This document shows positions 1 through 7,870 of a stretch of DNA of 64,000 nt, in pieces (the stretch's first letter is position 1; the number at the start of each line of letters is the position of its first letter). This stretch comes from DAOTWC01 sp048499435 (GTDB taxonomy: Bacteria > Chloroflexota > Anaerolineae > Aggregatilineales > Phototrophicaceae). The position numbers and the translations under genes were made by a program. The DNA lies in assembly GCA_048499435.1 (NCBI GenBank), contig JASNZW010000001.1:682001-746000 (forward strand), read 5' to 3'. Below the pieces are notes generated by a model that was not told the DNA's origin, made no database searches, and saw nothing but the letters and a program-made list of their open reading frames with translations.

Positions 1-300
1 GGCCTCGTCATACACTTCATCGAGCGAGTAGCCACCCAGGTTGACCATGTAAGTCTTGATCAGGCGGTGCTTGCGCAGCACGCTGATGGCGATGCGCCGC
101 CCTTCGTCGGTGAGGGCCACCCCCTCGCGCTGGTCGTGCAGCAGATAACCCTGCTCAGTCAGCCGTTTGACCTTTTCCGACGCGCTGGAATGCTTGATGC
201 CCAGCATGTTCGCCAGTTCGGTGATCAACGCGAACGGCCGGCCGCCGTCGGTCAGGCGGTAGACCGTGATCAGATACATCTCGGTGGATTCGCTTAGCAT
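1..300 (-). CDS. DtxR/MntR-family metal-dependent repressor, 5' part (cut by window edge)
   Basis: The first 100 residues of a DtxR/MntR-like regulator are visible; the rest lies beyond the left edge. The N-terminus (MLSESTEMYLITVYRL) and the winged helix-turn-helix that follows (residues about 15-65, with GIKHSSASEKVKRL as recognition region and GVALTDEGRRIA as wing) match the family layout. Such proteins sense Fe2+ or Mn2+ and repress uptake genes; the metal-binding and dimerisation part is not visible, so the metal cannot be told. The chosen ATG has GGAGG 11 bases upstream. An in-frame ATG at 318 would add six residues but has no clear ribosome site. It diverges from rsfS. Confidence 0.85.
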   Translation of the reverse strand, partial: MLSESTEMYLITVYRLTDGGRPFALITELANMLGIKHSSASEKVKRLTEQGYLLHDQREGVALTDEGRRIAISVLRKHRLIKTYMVNLGGYSLDEVYDEA

Positions 301-359
301 GGTTTCGCGGGCCTCCATAGCTGCCAGACGCGCCGCCGCTGGCGGCTGGCTTTCCTTAA

Positions 360-389
360 ATTGTCGCTTAAGGGCGGCGTTTTGACAAT
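360..389. promoter_or_regulatory. Symmetric divergent promoter between the DtxR-like gene and rsfS
   Basis: The inverted repeat ATTGTC-18 bases-GACAAT gives each strand the same promoter: TTGTCA or TTGTCG as -35, a 17-base spacer and GACAAT as -10. The minus-strand reading serves the DtxR-like gene. The arms could also be an operator for that repressor. This is motif reading only. Confidence 0.45.
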
Positions 390-405
390 GGCGGCGGCGC
401 TGGCG

Positions 406-435
406 GTGACAAGCGTGCCCGCTTTATGTTACAAT
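406..435 (+). promoter_or_regulatory. Putative rsfS promoter
   Basis: GTGACA (-35), an 18-base spacer and TACAAT (-10), the latter preceded by TG one base away (extended -10). It lies about 55 bases upstream of the rsfS start. Confidence 0.5.
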
Positions 436-490
436 GCGCATCACAGCGCGACGGCGCTGTGTGGAGCGCAGGTAGCACAGGAGGTCTGGT

Positions 491-838
491 CTGGACTCGT
501 TAGCGTTAGCCCGCCACATTGTGGACGTGGTAGAAGATAAAAAGGCAGAGAATATCGTGCTGCTGGACCTGCGGCCCGATACGGTTATCGCAGACTTTTT
601 CGTGGTCTGCACCGGCAACAGCGACCGGCAGCTTAAAGCGCTGGCTGAGTACGTGCACGAAAGCGTCAAGGAACACTTTCAGCGGCTTCCGTTCTCCAGG
701 GAAGGGACCGCCGAAAGCGGCTGGATGCTGGTGGATTACGGCACAGTCGTGGTGCATCTGTTCCTGGAGGACAAGCGCCGCTACTACGACCTGGAAGGGT
801 TGTGGCGCAAGGCGCAGGTGCTGCTCAGCATCCAGTAG
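491..838 (+). CDS. rsfS: Ribosomal silencing factor RsfS (Iojap family), probable CTG start
   Basis: RsfS binds ribosomal protein uL14 on the 50S subunit and blocks subunit joining in starved cells. The protein is 115 residues and carries the family core: a DDKK-like EDKKAENIVLLDL segment, DFFVVCTGNS near residue 38, and the GWMLVDYGTVVVHLF strand. The family N-terminus (DSLxLAxxIVD) is encoded only if translation begins at the CTG, which sits six bases after a perfect AGGAGG. An in-frame TAG lies 18 bases upstream and the first standard start (GTG at 521) would remove ten conserved residues. The gene is followed by a bidirectional terminator. Confidence 0.9.
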   Translation: MDSLALARHIVDVVEDKKAENIVLLDLRPDTVIADFFVVCTGNSDRQLKALAEYVHESVKEHFQRLPFSREGTAESGWMLVDYGTVVVHLFLEDKRRYYDLEGLWRKAQVLLSIQ

Positions 839-844
839 CTGCAA

Positions 845-870
845 AAAGGCGCTCGCTGACGAGCGCCTTT
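845..870. terminator. Bidirectional intrinsic terminator between rsfS and the flavodoxin gene
   Basis: Eleven-base arms AAAGGCGCTCG and CGAGCGCCTTT enclose a CTGA loop, with an A run before and a T run after. It serves the two convergent genes. Confidence 0.85.
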
Positions 871-894
871 CACGTTATACGGGCCGGGCCGTTA

Positions 895-1413
895 TCACGC
901 TGCCAGCAGCGGCCGCAGCTCAGCAGCCCAGGCGCGAATAGCATCCCAGTCACGGTGGTCGCCTTCTGACCACACACCCAGCATCACGCTGATGCGAAAG
1001 CCAAGCCGCGTGAAAAAGCCTGGCACTTTGCTGAGATTCAGCACGCCGGCAAAATAGCCTTCGCTGACCGGTTTGACCAGGGCGCTCACCGGCTTAAGCC
1101 ACTCAAACACGACGCGCTGCTGCTGCTGATTCTTCATGGCGAGGGTCATGCACACCAGAAAGGCAGCGAAGGGTTTCTGCGCCAGCGCCGCCTGGTGTGT
1201 CTGCACAAACTGCATGGCTTCTGGCAGCCACTGCTTATCCTGGATGGCGCTGCCAGCCACCACCGCGCTGTAATGAGACATATCCGTTACATCCTGCATC
1301 GGCAGAACATCAACCGCCAGGCCGCCTTCGGTCAGCGTCCTGCCGATAAACGCCGCTATCTCAGCCGTGGAGTCGGTGCGCGTAGCATAGGTGACCAGCA
1401 CTTTGTTGTCCAT
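895..1413 (-). CDS. Flavodoxin-domain protein (HemG/flavodoxin_5-like)
   Basis: A 172-residue protein with one flavodoxin fold. The phosphate-binding loop for FMN is seen near the N-terminus (YATRTDSTAEIAAFIG, residues 9-24), and VVAGSAIQDKQWLP (about 51-64) matches the second flavin loop. The family includes menaquinone-dependent protoporphyrinogen oxidase HemG, but no haem gene is nearby, so a general flavin-dependent redox role is the safer reading. There is no signal peptide. It stands alone, convergent with rsfS and followed by the shared terminator. Confidence 0.75.
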   Translation of the reverse strand: MDNKVLVTYATRTDSTAEIAAFIGRTLTEGGLAVDVLPMQDVTDMSHYSAVVAGSAIQDKQWLPEAMQFVQTHQAALAQKPFAAFLVCMTLAMKNQQQQRVVFEWLKPVSALVKPVSEGYFAGVLNLSKVPGFFTRLGFRISVMLGVWSEGDHRDWDAIRAWAAELRPLLAA

Positions 1414-1506
1414 TTCCCCCTCAGTTCAACTGTCTATTCTGATCCTGATCTTATACGAATATGGCATCCCCCGCGTTGCGGGGCGGGCTGCAAACGGCGT
1501 CGGATA

Positions 1507-1535
1507 AATAAAAAGGCGCTCGCTTGACGAGCGCC
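1507..1535 (-). terminator. Intrinsic terminator of ndk
   Basis: On the minus strand GGCGCTCG and CGAGCGCC pair around a short loop and are followed by a T-rich tract. The stem is the same as in the terminator at 845-870. Confidence 0.85.
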
Positions 1536-1560
1536 CTTCCACGTTGTGCCGCCTGACGGC

Positions 1561-2010
1561 CTACTCGAAAATCCAGGGGTCGGTGACGCGCATCCAGCTC
1601 ACCAGCTCATCCTCGGTAAAGAAATTGGCGACCTCGATTTCGCCGTTCTCGACCGTGTCAGAGCCGTGCACCAGGTTGCGCCCGATCTCCATGCCGAAAT
1701 CGCCGCGAATAGTGCCCGGCGCGGCCTCGACCGGGTTGGTCTTGCCGATCACGCTGCGCGCGACAGCGATAGCCTCAGAGCCTTCCAGCGCCATCACCAC
1801 CACCGGCGACGAGATAATATAGTTCACCAGCTTGCGGTAGAACGGGCGCTCGTTGTGGATAGCGTAGTGGCGCTCGGCCAGCGCCTCCGGGACCAGCATG
1901 AATTTCATGCCGATAATGCGCAGACCGCGCGCCTCAAACCGGCGGATGATCTCGCCAGTCAGGCCGCGCTGAACAGCGTCCGGCTTGATGATAATCAGTG
2001 TTTTTTCCAC
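1561..2010 (-). CDS. ndk: Nucleoside-diphosphate kinase
   Basis: The enzyme moves the gamma phosphate of ATP to other NDPs and dNDPs through a phosphohistidine, keeping nucleotide pools balanced in the cytosol. At 149 residues it has the usual length. It begins with EKTLIIIKPDAVQRGL, and the active-site histidine is His115 in NLVHGSD. The nucleotide-binding region ARSVIGKTNP and the closing W(I)FE are present. It follows the TPR operon on the same strand but seems to have its own promoter inside the end of that operon. Confidence 0.97.
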   Translation of the reverse strand: MEKTLIIIKPDAVQRGLTGEIIRRFEARGLRIIGMKFMLVPEALAERHYAIHNERPFYRKLVNYIISSPVVVMALEGSEAIAVARSVIGKTNPVEAAPGTIRGDFGMEIGRNLVHGSDTVENGEIEVANFFTEDELVSWMRVTDPWIFE

Positions 2011-2036
2011 GTGCGTTATCCTCTGTGTTTGACATG

Positions 2037-2062
2037 GCAGACGGGCCGCGCGGCCCGTCTGC
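2037..2062. repeat. 26-bp perfect palindrome in the ndk leader
   Basis: Arms GCAGACGGGCCGC and GCGGCCCGTCTGC meet with no spacer. It lies between the end of the TPR operon and ndk. A second small hairpin (CGGCTG/CAGCCG, loop CGAAA) is at 2067-2083. There is no T run on either side, so a U-less terminator or a DNA-binding site are both possible. Confidence 0.7.
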
Positions 2063-2085
2063 GTTCCGGCTGCGAAACAGCCGCG

Positions 2086-2114
2086 ATTATAGCTGATTGA
2101 GCGCCTTGCGATAA
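2086..2114 (-). promoter_or_regulatory. Putative ndk promoter
   Basis: TATAAT as -10 with a weak -35 (TTATCG) 17 bases away. It overlaps the stop codon of the upstream TPR gene, so ndk could be made independently. Confidence 0.45.
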
Positions 2115-3988
2115 GTGTCCAGCGCCGCTTGCAGCCGCCCCTGGCGCATCAGGCCGTCGCCCAGCACACGATAGACCGCCGGGTTTTTGCTGTGCTGTTC
2201 GACCAGCCGCGTCAGGTCCTCGACCACAGTGTCCAGCGCCGTGTTGGCGCGGATAATCTGCTCGTAGCCTGCCAGCCCGGCGCTGACATCGCCGGCGTAG
2301 GCGCTGGCGCGGGCGCTGGCAAGAACCGTCTCCAGGTCCAGGGCGGCAGCCGGGGCCGGCGCGGGCGTGGGCGCGGGCGGGTGATGAACTGGGGCCGGGG
2401 CCGGCGCGGGCGGCAGCGGTTCAGGGCGGGCGGGCGCGGGCGGCTCGACCGTGTCGCGCAGCCAGTCCGGGATTTCAGTGGGGTCGATGGCGGCCTCGGC
2501 CAGCCAGTCGGGTATCTCCACCTCGGCAGCCGGCTCGACCGTGTCGCGCAGCCAGTCAGGCACAGCGGACGGGATCGCCTCGGTTATGTCGGCGGCGGCC
2601 CACTCCGGCACGGCCTCCGGCTCGCCGGGCGTGAGATAGGTTTCCAGCGGCAGCTCCGCCGCCTCGTCCGGCTCGCCGCGCGCCAGCCGTTCGACAGCGG
2701 CCTGGCGCGCCGGGTCGCTGAGGTTGCGGGCGTACCAGTCGGGCACGACGCCGCTGTTCACGTCTGGCATCAGCTCTTCCTGCTCGAACGCCTCTACCCA
2801 GGGGTCGGACAGGTCAATGAAGCTGGCGGCGCTCGCGGCCTGCGCCGGTTCCTCCGCCGCGAAGATGTCCTCCAGTTCGGGCACGCTGTCCACGACGAAA
2901 TCGTCGCGCAGCCAGTCAGGCAGGTCCAGAACGGCGGGCGGCTCCACAATTTCCTCGATCAGCGGCGGCGGCTGCGGCACATCAGCGGCGGGCGGTATCT
3001 GCACCTGCTCCAGCAGCCAGGCGGGGATTTCGCCGGGGACAAGCGGGGCGTCCGGGTCAAACGTGAAGGCGGGTTCGGCCTCCGCCTCGTCGTCCAGCGC
3101 CTGGGCGGACAGCTCGCCAGCGTCAATCTGGCGGGCGAGCTGTCGGTCAAGGAAAGCGGCCATCTGGTCAGGCGGGATCTCAGCGCCGGCCCGCAGCGCG
3201 CGCTGGACAGCGACATCGCTCATCTGCTCGTCGCCGCCGGCGGCTTCCTCCTCGACGAAGCCGCTTTCAGCCGCCATTGATTCCAGCCAGGCGGCGGGGT
3301 CAGCGGCGGGCGGCGGCGGCGGGGCGTCCGGCAGCGGGATGTCGGCGGCGGTCGTCAGCTCCTCGACGCGCGCGCCCTGGCGGCGGGCCAGGCTTTCCAG
3401 CCACAGCATGGGGTCCACACCGGCGGCCAGCGGGTCATCCACGTGGGCGGCGGGCGTGGGCGGCGCAGGCGGCGCGGCGGCCGCCTCCTGGCCTTCGACC
3501 AGGCTTTCCAGCCAGTCAAGCGGGTTGGCGACCGGCGGCGGCGGCGCGGCGGGCGCGGGCGGCTCAACCGTCAGCGCTGAGAGGTCTATCTGCGGGAAAT
3601 CGCCGCCCTGGTCAGCGGCCAGGCTTTCCAGCCAGGCCAGGCCCTGCGCCGCCCGGCTGGCGGGCGCAGGCTGAGTTTCCTGCTCCTCGTCCGCGAAAGG
3701 CAGGCGCGCCGGCTCAACCGGGGGCGCGGGCGGCACAACCGCCGCCGGCGGCGCCACCTGGGCCGGGGGCGCGGGCGGCGCGGCGGGCCGGGCCGGCGGG
3801 GTCTCGCCATAGGGGACATAGCCCGGCTCGTCAATCGTCACCGTTGACGGGTCAATTTCGGGGACATCCACATTGGCGGCGGTAGTAAAGCCCTCATGCG
3901 CGCCCTGGCGCTTGGCAAGGGTTTCGAGCCATGCCATCACCTCTTCAGGGGACATCGAGTCGAAATCAGGGGTATCTGCGGGTGGCAT
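2087..3988 (-). CDS. TPR protein with tandem WLESL and PxWL motifs (unknown function)
   Basis: A 633-residue, Pro/Ala/Glu-rich protein without a signal peptide or membrane helix. The first third holds five copies of a short W-L-E-S/T-L/M motif, usually followed by an RQGA-like stretch, separated by proline-rich linkers. The middle carries a series of PxW motifs (PAWLLEQ, PDWLRDD, PDWYARN, PEWAAAD, PDWLRDT, PDWLAEA, PDWLRDT). The last ~85 residues form TPR-like helices (NPAVYRVLGDGLMRQGRLQAAL). The layout suggests a flexible scaffold whose short hydrophobic motifs bind a partner, with a TPR module at one end. It is encoded 35 bases after the 1207-residue paralogue and has AGAGGTT before the ATG. 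The function is not known to me. Confidence 0.8.
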   Translation of the reverse strand: MPPADTPDFDSMSPEEVMAWLETLAKRQGAHEGFTTAANVDVPEIDPSTVTIDEPGYVPYGETPPARPAAPPAPPAQVAPPAAVVPPAPPVEPARLPFADEEQETQPAPASRAAQGLAWLESLAADQGGDFPQIDLSALTVEPPAPAAPPPPVANPLDWLESLVEGQEAAAAPPAPPTPAAHVDDPLAAGVDPMLWLESLARRQGARVEELTTAADIPLPDAPPPPPAADPAAWLESMAAESGFVEEEAAGGDEQMSDVAVQRALRAGAEIPPDQMAAFLDRQLARQIDAGELSAQALDDEAEAEPAFTFDPDAPLVPGEIPAWLLEQVQIPPAADVPQPPPLIEEIVEPPAVLDLPDWLRDDFVVDSVPELEDIFAAEEPAQAASAASFIDLSDPWVEAFEQEELMPDVNSGVVPDWYARNLSDPARQAAVERLARGEPDEAAELPLETYLTPGEPEAVPEWAAADITEAIPSAVPDWLRDTVEPAAEVEIPDWLAEAAIDPTEIPDWLRDTVEPPAPARPEPLPPAPAPAPVHHPPAPTPAPAPAAALDLETVLASARASAYAGDVSAGLAGYEQIIRANTALDTVVEDLTRLVEQHSKNPAVYRVLGDGLMRQGRLQAALDTYRKALNQL

Positions 3989-4023
3989 TGTCGCAACCTC
4001 TCAGTCAATCGGCACAATGCGGC

Positions 4024-7000
4024 TCAGCGCAGCCAGTCCGGCAATTCAAAATCGTCGTCGCCAGCGTCGTCAGCGCCGTCGTCGTCCGCCGGCGGCTCAG
4101 CAGCGGGCGGCGCGGCAGGCTGGCGCAGCCAGGCCGGCGGGCGCGTGAACACGTAGCGCGGCTGGCGCGGGCCAGCCGCCGCCGCGCCGACGGCAGCGGC
4201 AGCGCTGACGGCCAGCAGCGGGCCAGTTTCCTCGTCCACGATGCGGTTAAGCCAGTTGAAATCGCTGTCGGCGTCCTCAGCGGCGGCGCCAGGCTGGCGC
4301 ACAAAGGCGCTTTCCAGCGGCGCATCCTCCTCAACCTCATAGTCCAGCTCCAGGCCGGGGACCATGTTGTTGAGCCATTCGGGCGCGTTGTCTGCGGGCG
4401 GCGGGCGGTGCGCGGCGGCGTACATGCGCTCCAGCTCAGCGTCGGTGTCAGCCGCGTCAGACCAGCTCTCAGCCTCGCCCTCGATCTCCGCCGGGGCGAA
4501 ACCAGCCTCGTCAGCCAGCAGCGCCTCCTCCATAGCCTCGGCTTCCTCCGCCTCGGCGCTGAGCCAGTCGGCCTCGCCCTCGACCTCCGCGCCAACGCCC
4601 GCCGGGGCGAAAGCTTCATCAGCGAGCAGGTCCGTCCTGACCGCCTCCGCCGCTTCCTCCGCCTCGGCGCTGAGCCAGTCGGCCTCGCCTGCGATCTCCG
4701 CGCCGATGTCCGCCGGAGCGAAATCAGCTTCGCCAGCCAGCGGCGCTTCCTCCGCCGCGCCAGCGTCGCCGATGTCCTCCAGCCAGCCGAACTCGCTCCG
4801 CGCCGGCTCGAAGATGTAATCTGGCTCAGGGTCAGCCAGCGCGGCGGCGGCGGCCGGGGTGATCGCCTCGCTGGACCATTCCCCAACTTCGGCGGCGAGC
4901 GCCTGGTCGTCGTCCTGCCAGGCGGCAGGCCCGCGCTCGGCCAGCGGGACAGCCTCCGCCGCGCCCTCCTCCCAGGGCTGAACGCCCTCGTCGGCGGCGG
5001 GCAGCTCGCCCAGTTGGGCGGTGTCTACCTGTTCCAGCTCGTCAGCGGGCACAGCCGCGGCCTGCGGCTCCGCCTCTGGCGCGTCCCAGTCGAACATTTC
5101 CTCAGCCTGCGCCCCGACGAACTCCTCCTCAGCCGCGAAAGCGGTCTCCGCGGCCAGCGGCGCGGCGGCGGCCAGCCAGTCGGGAATGTCAACGGGTTCC
5201 GGCTCTTCCTCACTGACAGCGCCTTGTGCCAGCGGCGCGGCAGCCGCCAGCCAGTCGGGAATCTCCGCCTGCGGCTCGGCCTCGAACGCCTCCTCGGCGT
5301 CGCTGGCAAACTGCGCCAGCCATTCAGGCTTGTCCGCGCCGGTCTCGGCCCAGGCGGCCCCGGCATCTTCCACCTCAGCGGCCAGCGGCACGTCCGCCGC
5401 CCAGTCGAAGCTGTCGCCAGCCTGCGCCGCCGCTTCGTCAGCCGCCGGTTCGGCTTCAAAGCCGCCGGCAAGCTGCGTCAGCCATTCAGGTTTATCCGCT
5501 TCCTGGCCGGGCCAGTCCGTCAGGGCCGAGTCGTCGAAATCGGCCAGCGCGTCGGCGCTCAGGGGCGCTGTCTGCGCCGCGCCAGCCAGCCAGTCGGGCG
5601 TGACTTCGCCCGCCGCCGCAGCCAGCTCATCGCCTTCCGGCTCATCCAGCGCGGCGGCCAGCCATTCAAACTGGCTGTCGTCTGCGCCGGGCTGCGCCTC
5701 GGCCAGCCACGCCGGCATCTCGGCGGGCGGCAGCGCGCTGGCGTCGTCTGCGCCGCCAGCGGCCGCCTCGTCAGGCGGCTGTTCATCCAACCAGGAGAAG
5801 GCTTCCTCCGGCGATTCCGGCTCGTCATCTTCTGGTTGGAGCCAGTCGGGTAGCTGCTGATCTTTGTCGGGCATCTCGGTCTGCCAATCTGACTCGTCGT
5901 CCAATACAGGGCTGTCTTCGGGCTGCTGCTCAGCAGCCAGCGCGGCGCCGGGCAGCGTTTCCGTCAGGCCCGACCACCCCAGCGGGGTGTCATCATCAGC
6001 CGGCTGATCATCGCCGGCGGCCAGCGCTTCCATGTCGAGCATTTCGTCCAGCAGCGACTCGTCGCTCAGCCAATCCAGCGCGGCGTCATCGTCGTCATCG
6101 TCCGCGGCCAGCGGCAGCGCAGGGGCTGCCAGCGGCGCGGCGGCGGCCACGTCCTCGTCCACAGCGGCCAGCGGCGCGGCGGCCTGGGCCTCGTCGGTCA
6201 GCTCAATATCGCTGCCGTACAGCCAGGCCAGCGGGTCAGCGGCGGCGGGGTCCGCGTAGACCATGTCAGCGTCGTCAGCGGCAAATTCCGCCGGTCCAGC
6301 GGCCTGGGCCTCGTCGGTCAGCTCAATGCCGCTGCCGTACAGCCAGGCCAGCGCGTCGTCAGGGTCAGGCGCGCTGACCGGCGGCGGCGCGGCCTCAGCC
6401 TCAGCCGCCAGCTCGCTAAACCAGTCGGCGTCAGCGGCGGGCGCGGCGGCGCTGGCGCTGTCCAGCGGCGCAGCCTCCAGCAGCCAGTCAGGCAGATCGC
6501 CGCTTTCAAGCGGCTCGTCAGCTTCGGCGTCAGGCTGCGGCGCTGCGTCCTGGTCGTCAGGCTGGTTGAGCGCGGCCAGCATCCCGGTGAAGCCAGTGTG
6601 TTCAGAGGCAGACGGCGCTTCGGCGGCGAACGTGGGCAGCTCCGCGTCATCAAATTCGAGGCTCAGGCCGGCTTCCGCCGACGCCGGGCCGGCGGCAGGC
6701 GCGTCAAACAGCTCATCCAGGCTGGCGCTGTCATCGGCGGTCAGCCAGTCCGGCAGGTCGTCGTCCGCCGCAGCGCTGGCCGGCGCGCTCACGGCGTCCG
6801 CGGGCGGCGGCGCGCTGTCCGCCTGGGCGTCAATCGCGCCCAGCCAATCCGGGGTTTCGGTCGCCAGCCGCCGCTTAGCGATGCGCTCGTAGTCCAGCTC
6901 AGGCAGGGTGAAGGCGGTGTCGGGCGCGGGGCCGCCCTGCGCGATCTGGTAAGCCGCGTAGGGGTCCAGCGCCTCTATCCGCCCGACATAGCGCTGCGCG

Positions 7001-7647
7001 TCGGACGGGCGCTTTTCGTCCAGCCAGAAGCGCGCCATAATCCGGTTGGCCTCCAGGCAGTCGGGCGCGGCCTCCAGCACGTCGAGCGCGGCTTCGGCGC
7101 TCTCCACGCGCTGGCCGCCGTCCCACAGGGCGCGCGCCAGCAGCAGCCGCAGGTCAACGCGCTGAGACGTGTCGGCCAAAGTCTCGCGCAGCGCCCTGGC
7201 CGCTTCATCGTACAGCCCGCTGTTGAGATACTGGCGCGCCACCGCCCCGGCGGTTAGCTGAAGCCGGGGCTGGTCCACACCACGATGCTCGCGGTACAGG
7301 TCGCGCAGGGCCTGCTGGTGCGCGCTGTTGGCGGTGTCCTGCTCGTAAACGTGCTCAAGATGCCAGATAGCCTCGTCGTAGCGCCCCGCCTGGCGGTAGA
7401 TCGTCGCCAGGCTGGCGTGCGCGGTGACATCGTCCGGGTAGACGCTCAGCAGGCGGCGAAACACTTCCTCGGCTTCAACCGCGCTGCCGTTAGCCAGCAG
7501 CGCCCGGCCCAGCAGCCGGTAAGTTGCGGCGCTGCGCGGGTAATATTGCAGAATGTGGCGGCAGTGATAGACAACTTCGTCCACCTGGTTAGCCCTGAGC
7601 AGGGCTTCCAGTTTGTCGTAATACTCTTTGAGGCTGATTTCCGCCAT
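4024..7647 (-). CDS. Large TPR protein with many PDWL-type motifs (unknown function)
   Basis: A 1207-residue, strongly acidic protein. Residues about 1-240 form tandem TPR repeats (for example SAATYRLLGRALLANGSAVE and ARALWDGGQRVESAEAALDV). The rest is low-complexity Ala/Asp/Glu sequence carrying more than twenty x-P-[DE]-W-L or related W-L motifs, and it ends exactly in LPDWLR. Two longer units are repeated within the tail: AWLYGSGIELTDEAQA-like and ADWLSAEAEEA-like. The smaller neighbour has the reverse order, with TPR at the C-terminus, so the pair may work together. The ATG with AGAGG seven bases upstream is preferred over an overlapping GTG six bases earlier. No enzyme motif is seen. Confidence 0.8.
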   Translation of the reverse strand: MAEISLKEYYDKLEALLRANQVDEVVYHCRHILQYYPRSAATYRLLGRALLANGSAVEAEEVFRRLLSVYPDDVTAHASLATIYRQAGRYDEAIWHLEHVYEQDTANSAHQQALRDLYREHRGVDQPRLQLTAGAVARQYLNSGLYDEAARALRETLADTSQRVDLRLLLARALWDGGQRVESAEAALDVLEAAPDCLEANRIMARFWLDEKRPSDAQRYVGRIEALDPYAAYQIAQGGPAPDTAFTLPELDYERIAKRRLATETPDWLGAIDAQADSAPPPADAVSAPASAAADDDLPDWLTADDSASLDELFDAPAAGPASAEAGLSLEFDDAELPTFAAEAPSASEHTGFTGMLAALNQPDDQDAAPQPDAEADEPLESGDLPDWLLEAAPLDSASAAAPAADADWFSELAAEAEAAPPPVSAPDPDDALAWLYGSGIELTDEAQAAGPAEFAADDADMVYADPAAADPLAWLYGSDIELTDEAQAAAPLAAVDEDVAAAAPLAAPALPLAADDDDDDAALDWLSDESLLDEMLDMEALAAGDDQPADDDTPLGWSGLTETLPGAALAAEQQPEDSPVLDDESDWQTEMPDKDQQLPDWLQPEDDEPESPEEAFSWLDEQPPDEAAAGGADDASALPPAEMPAWLAEAQPGADDSQFEWLAAALDEPEGDELAAAAGEVTPDWLAGAAQTAPLSADALADFDDSALTDWPGQEADKPEWLTQLAGGFEAEPAADEAAAQAGDSFDWAADVPLAAEVEDAGAAWAETGADKPEWLAQFASDAEEAFEAEPQAEIPDWLAAAAPLAQGAVSEEEPEPVDIPDWLAAAAPLAAETAFAAEEEFVGAQAEEMFDWDAPEAEPQAAAVPADELEQVDTAQLGELPAADEGVQPWEEGAAEAVPLAERGPAAWQDDDQALAAEVGEWSSEAITPAAAAALADPEPDYIFEPARSEFGWLEDIGDAGAAEEAPLAGEADFAPADIGAEIAGEADWLSAEAEEAAEAVRTDLLADEAFAPAGVGAEVEGEADWLSAEAEEAEAMEEALLADEAGFAPAEIEGEAESWSDAADTDAELERMYAAAHRPPPADNAPEWLNNMVPGLELDYEVEEDAPLESAFVRQPGAAAEDADSDFNWLNRIVDEETGPLLAVSAAAAVGAAAAGPRQPRYVFTRPPAWLRQPAAPPAAEPPADDDGADDAGDDDFELPDWLR
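6181..6353. repeat. Intragenic direct repeat in the TPR gene (120-bp period)
   Basis: A 53-base segment at 6181-6233 recurs at 6301-6353 with two mismatches. It encodes the duplicated AWLYGSxIELTDEAQA unit. A further pair with a 111-base period lies near 4550 and 4661 (ADWLSAEAEEA). These point to recent internal duplication. Confidence 0.8.
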
Positions 7648-7709
7648 AGTCACCTCTGAGTCGGCTGTGCCCGCGCGCGGGATGGGCTGGCGAGCGGCTC
7701 CCTGGTACG

Positions 7710-7718
7710 ATTATAACA
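7710..7718 (-). promoter_or_regulatory. Putative promoter of the TPR operon
   Basis: Extended -10 element TGTTATAAT about 65 bases upstream of the 1207-residue gene. No convincing -35 is seen, which is common with extended -10 sites. The rest of the 223-base divergent gap, up to 7871, shows no clear plus-strand promoter. Confidence 0.45.
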
Positions 7719-7870
7719 TAACACGAAACGGGCCACCTGCGGCGCGCATTAAGCCCAGGGAAACACCAGCAGCGGGCGCGGCCGCCCCTGGCGCGGCGCG
7801 CTGGCGCGCTGCTGCTATCAACTATAAACTATCTCCCGGTTCTGCTCAAGCACACAAGCGGCGCTGTCGT

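Noticed and set aside
3931..5853. A 640-codon open frame on the plus strand opposite the TPR gene
   Set aside because: It is a by-product of GC-rich repeats. The minus-strand reading has TPR repeats and ordered PxWL motifs, while this one is Arg/Gly-rich with no domain.
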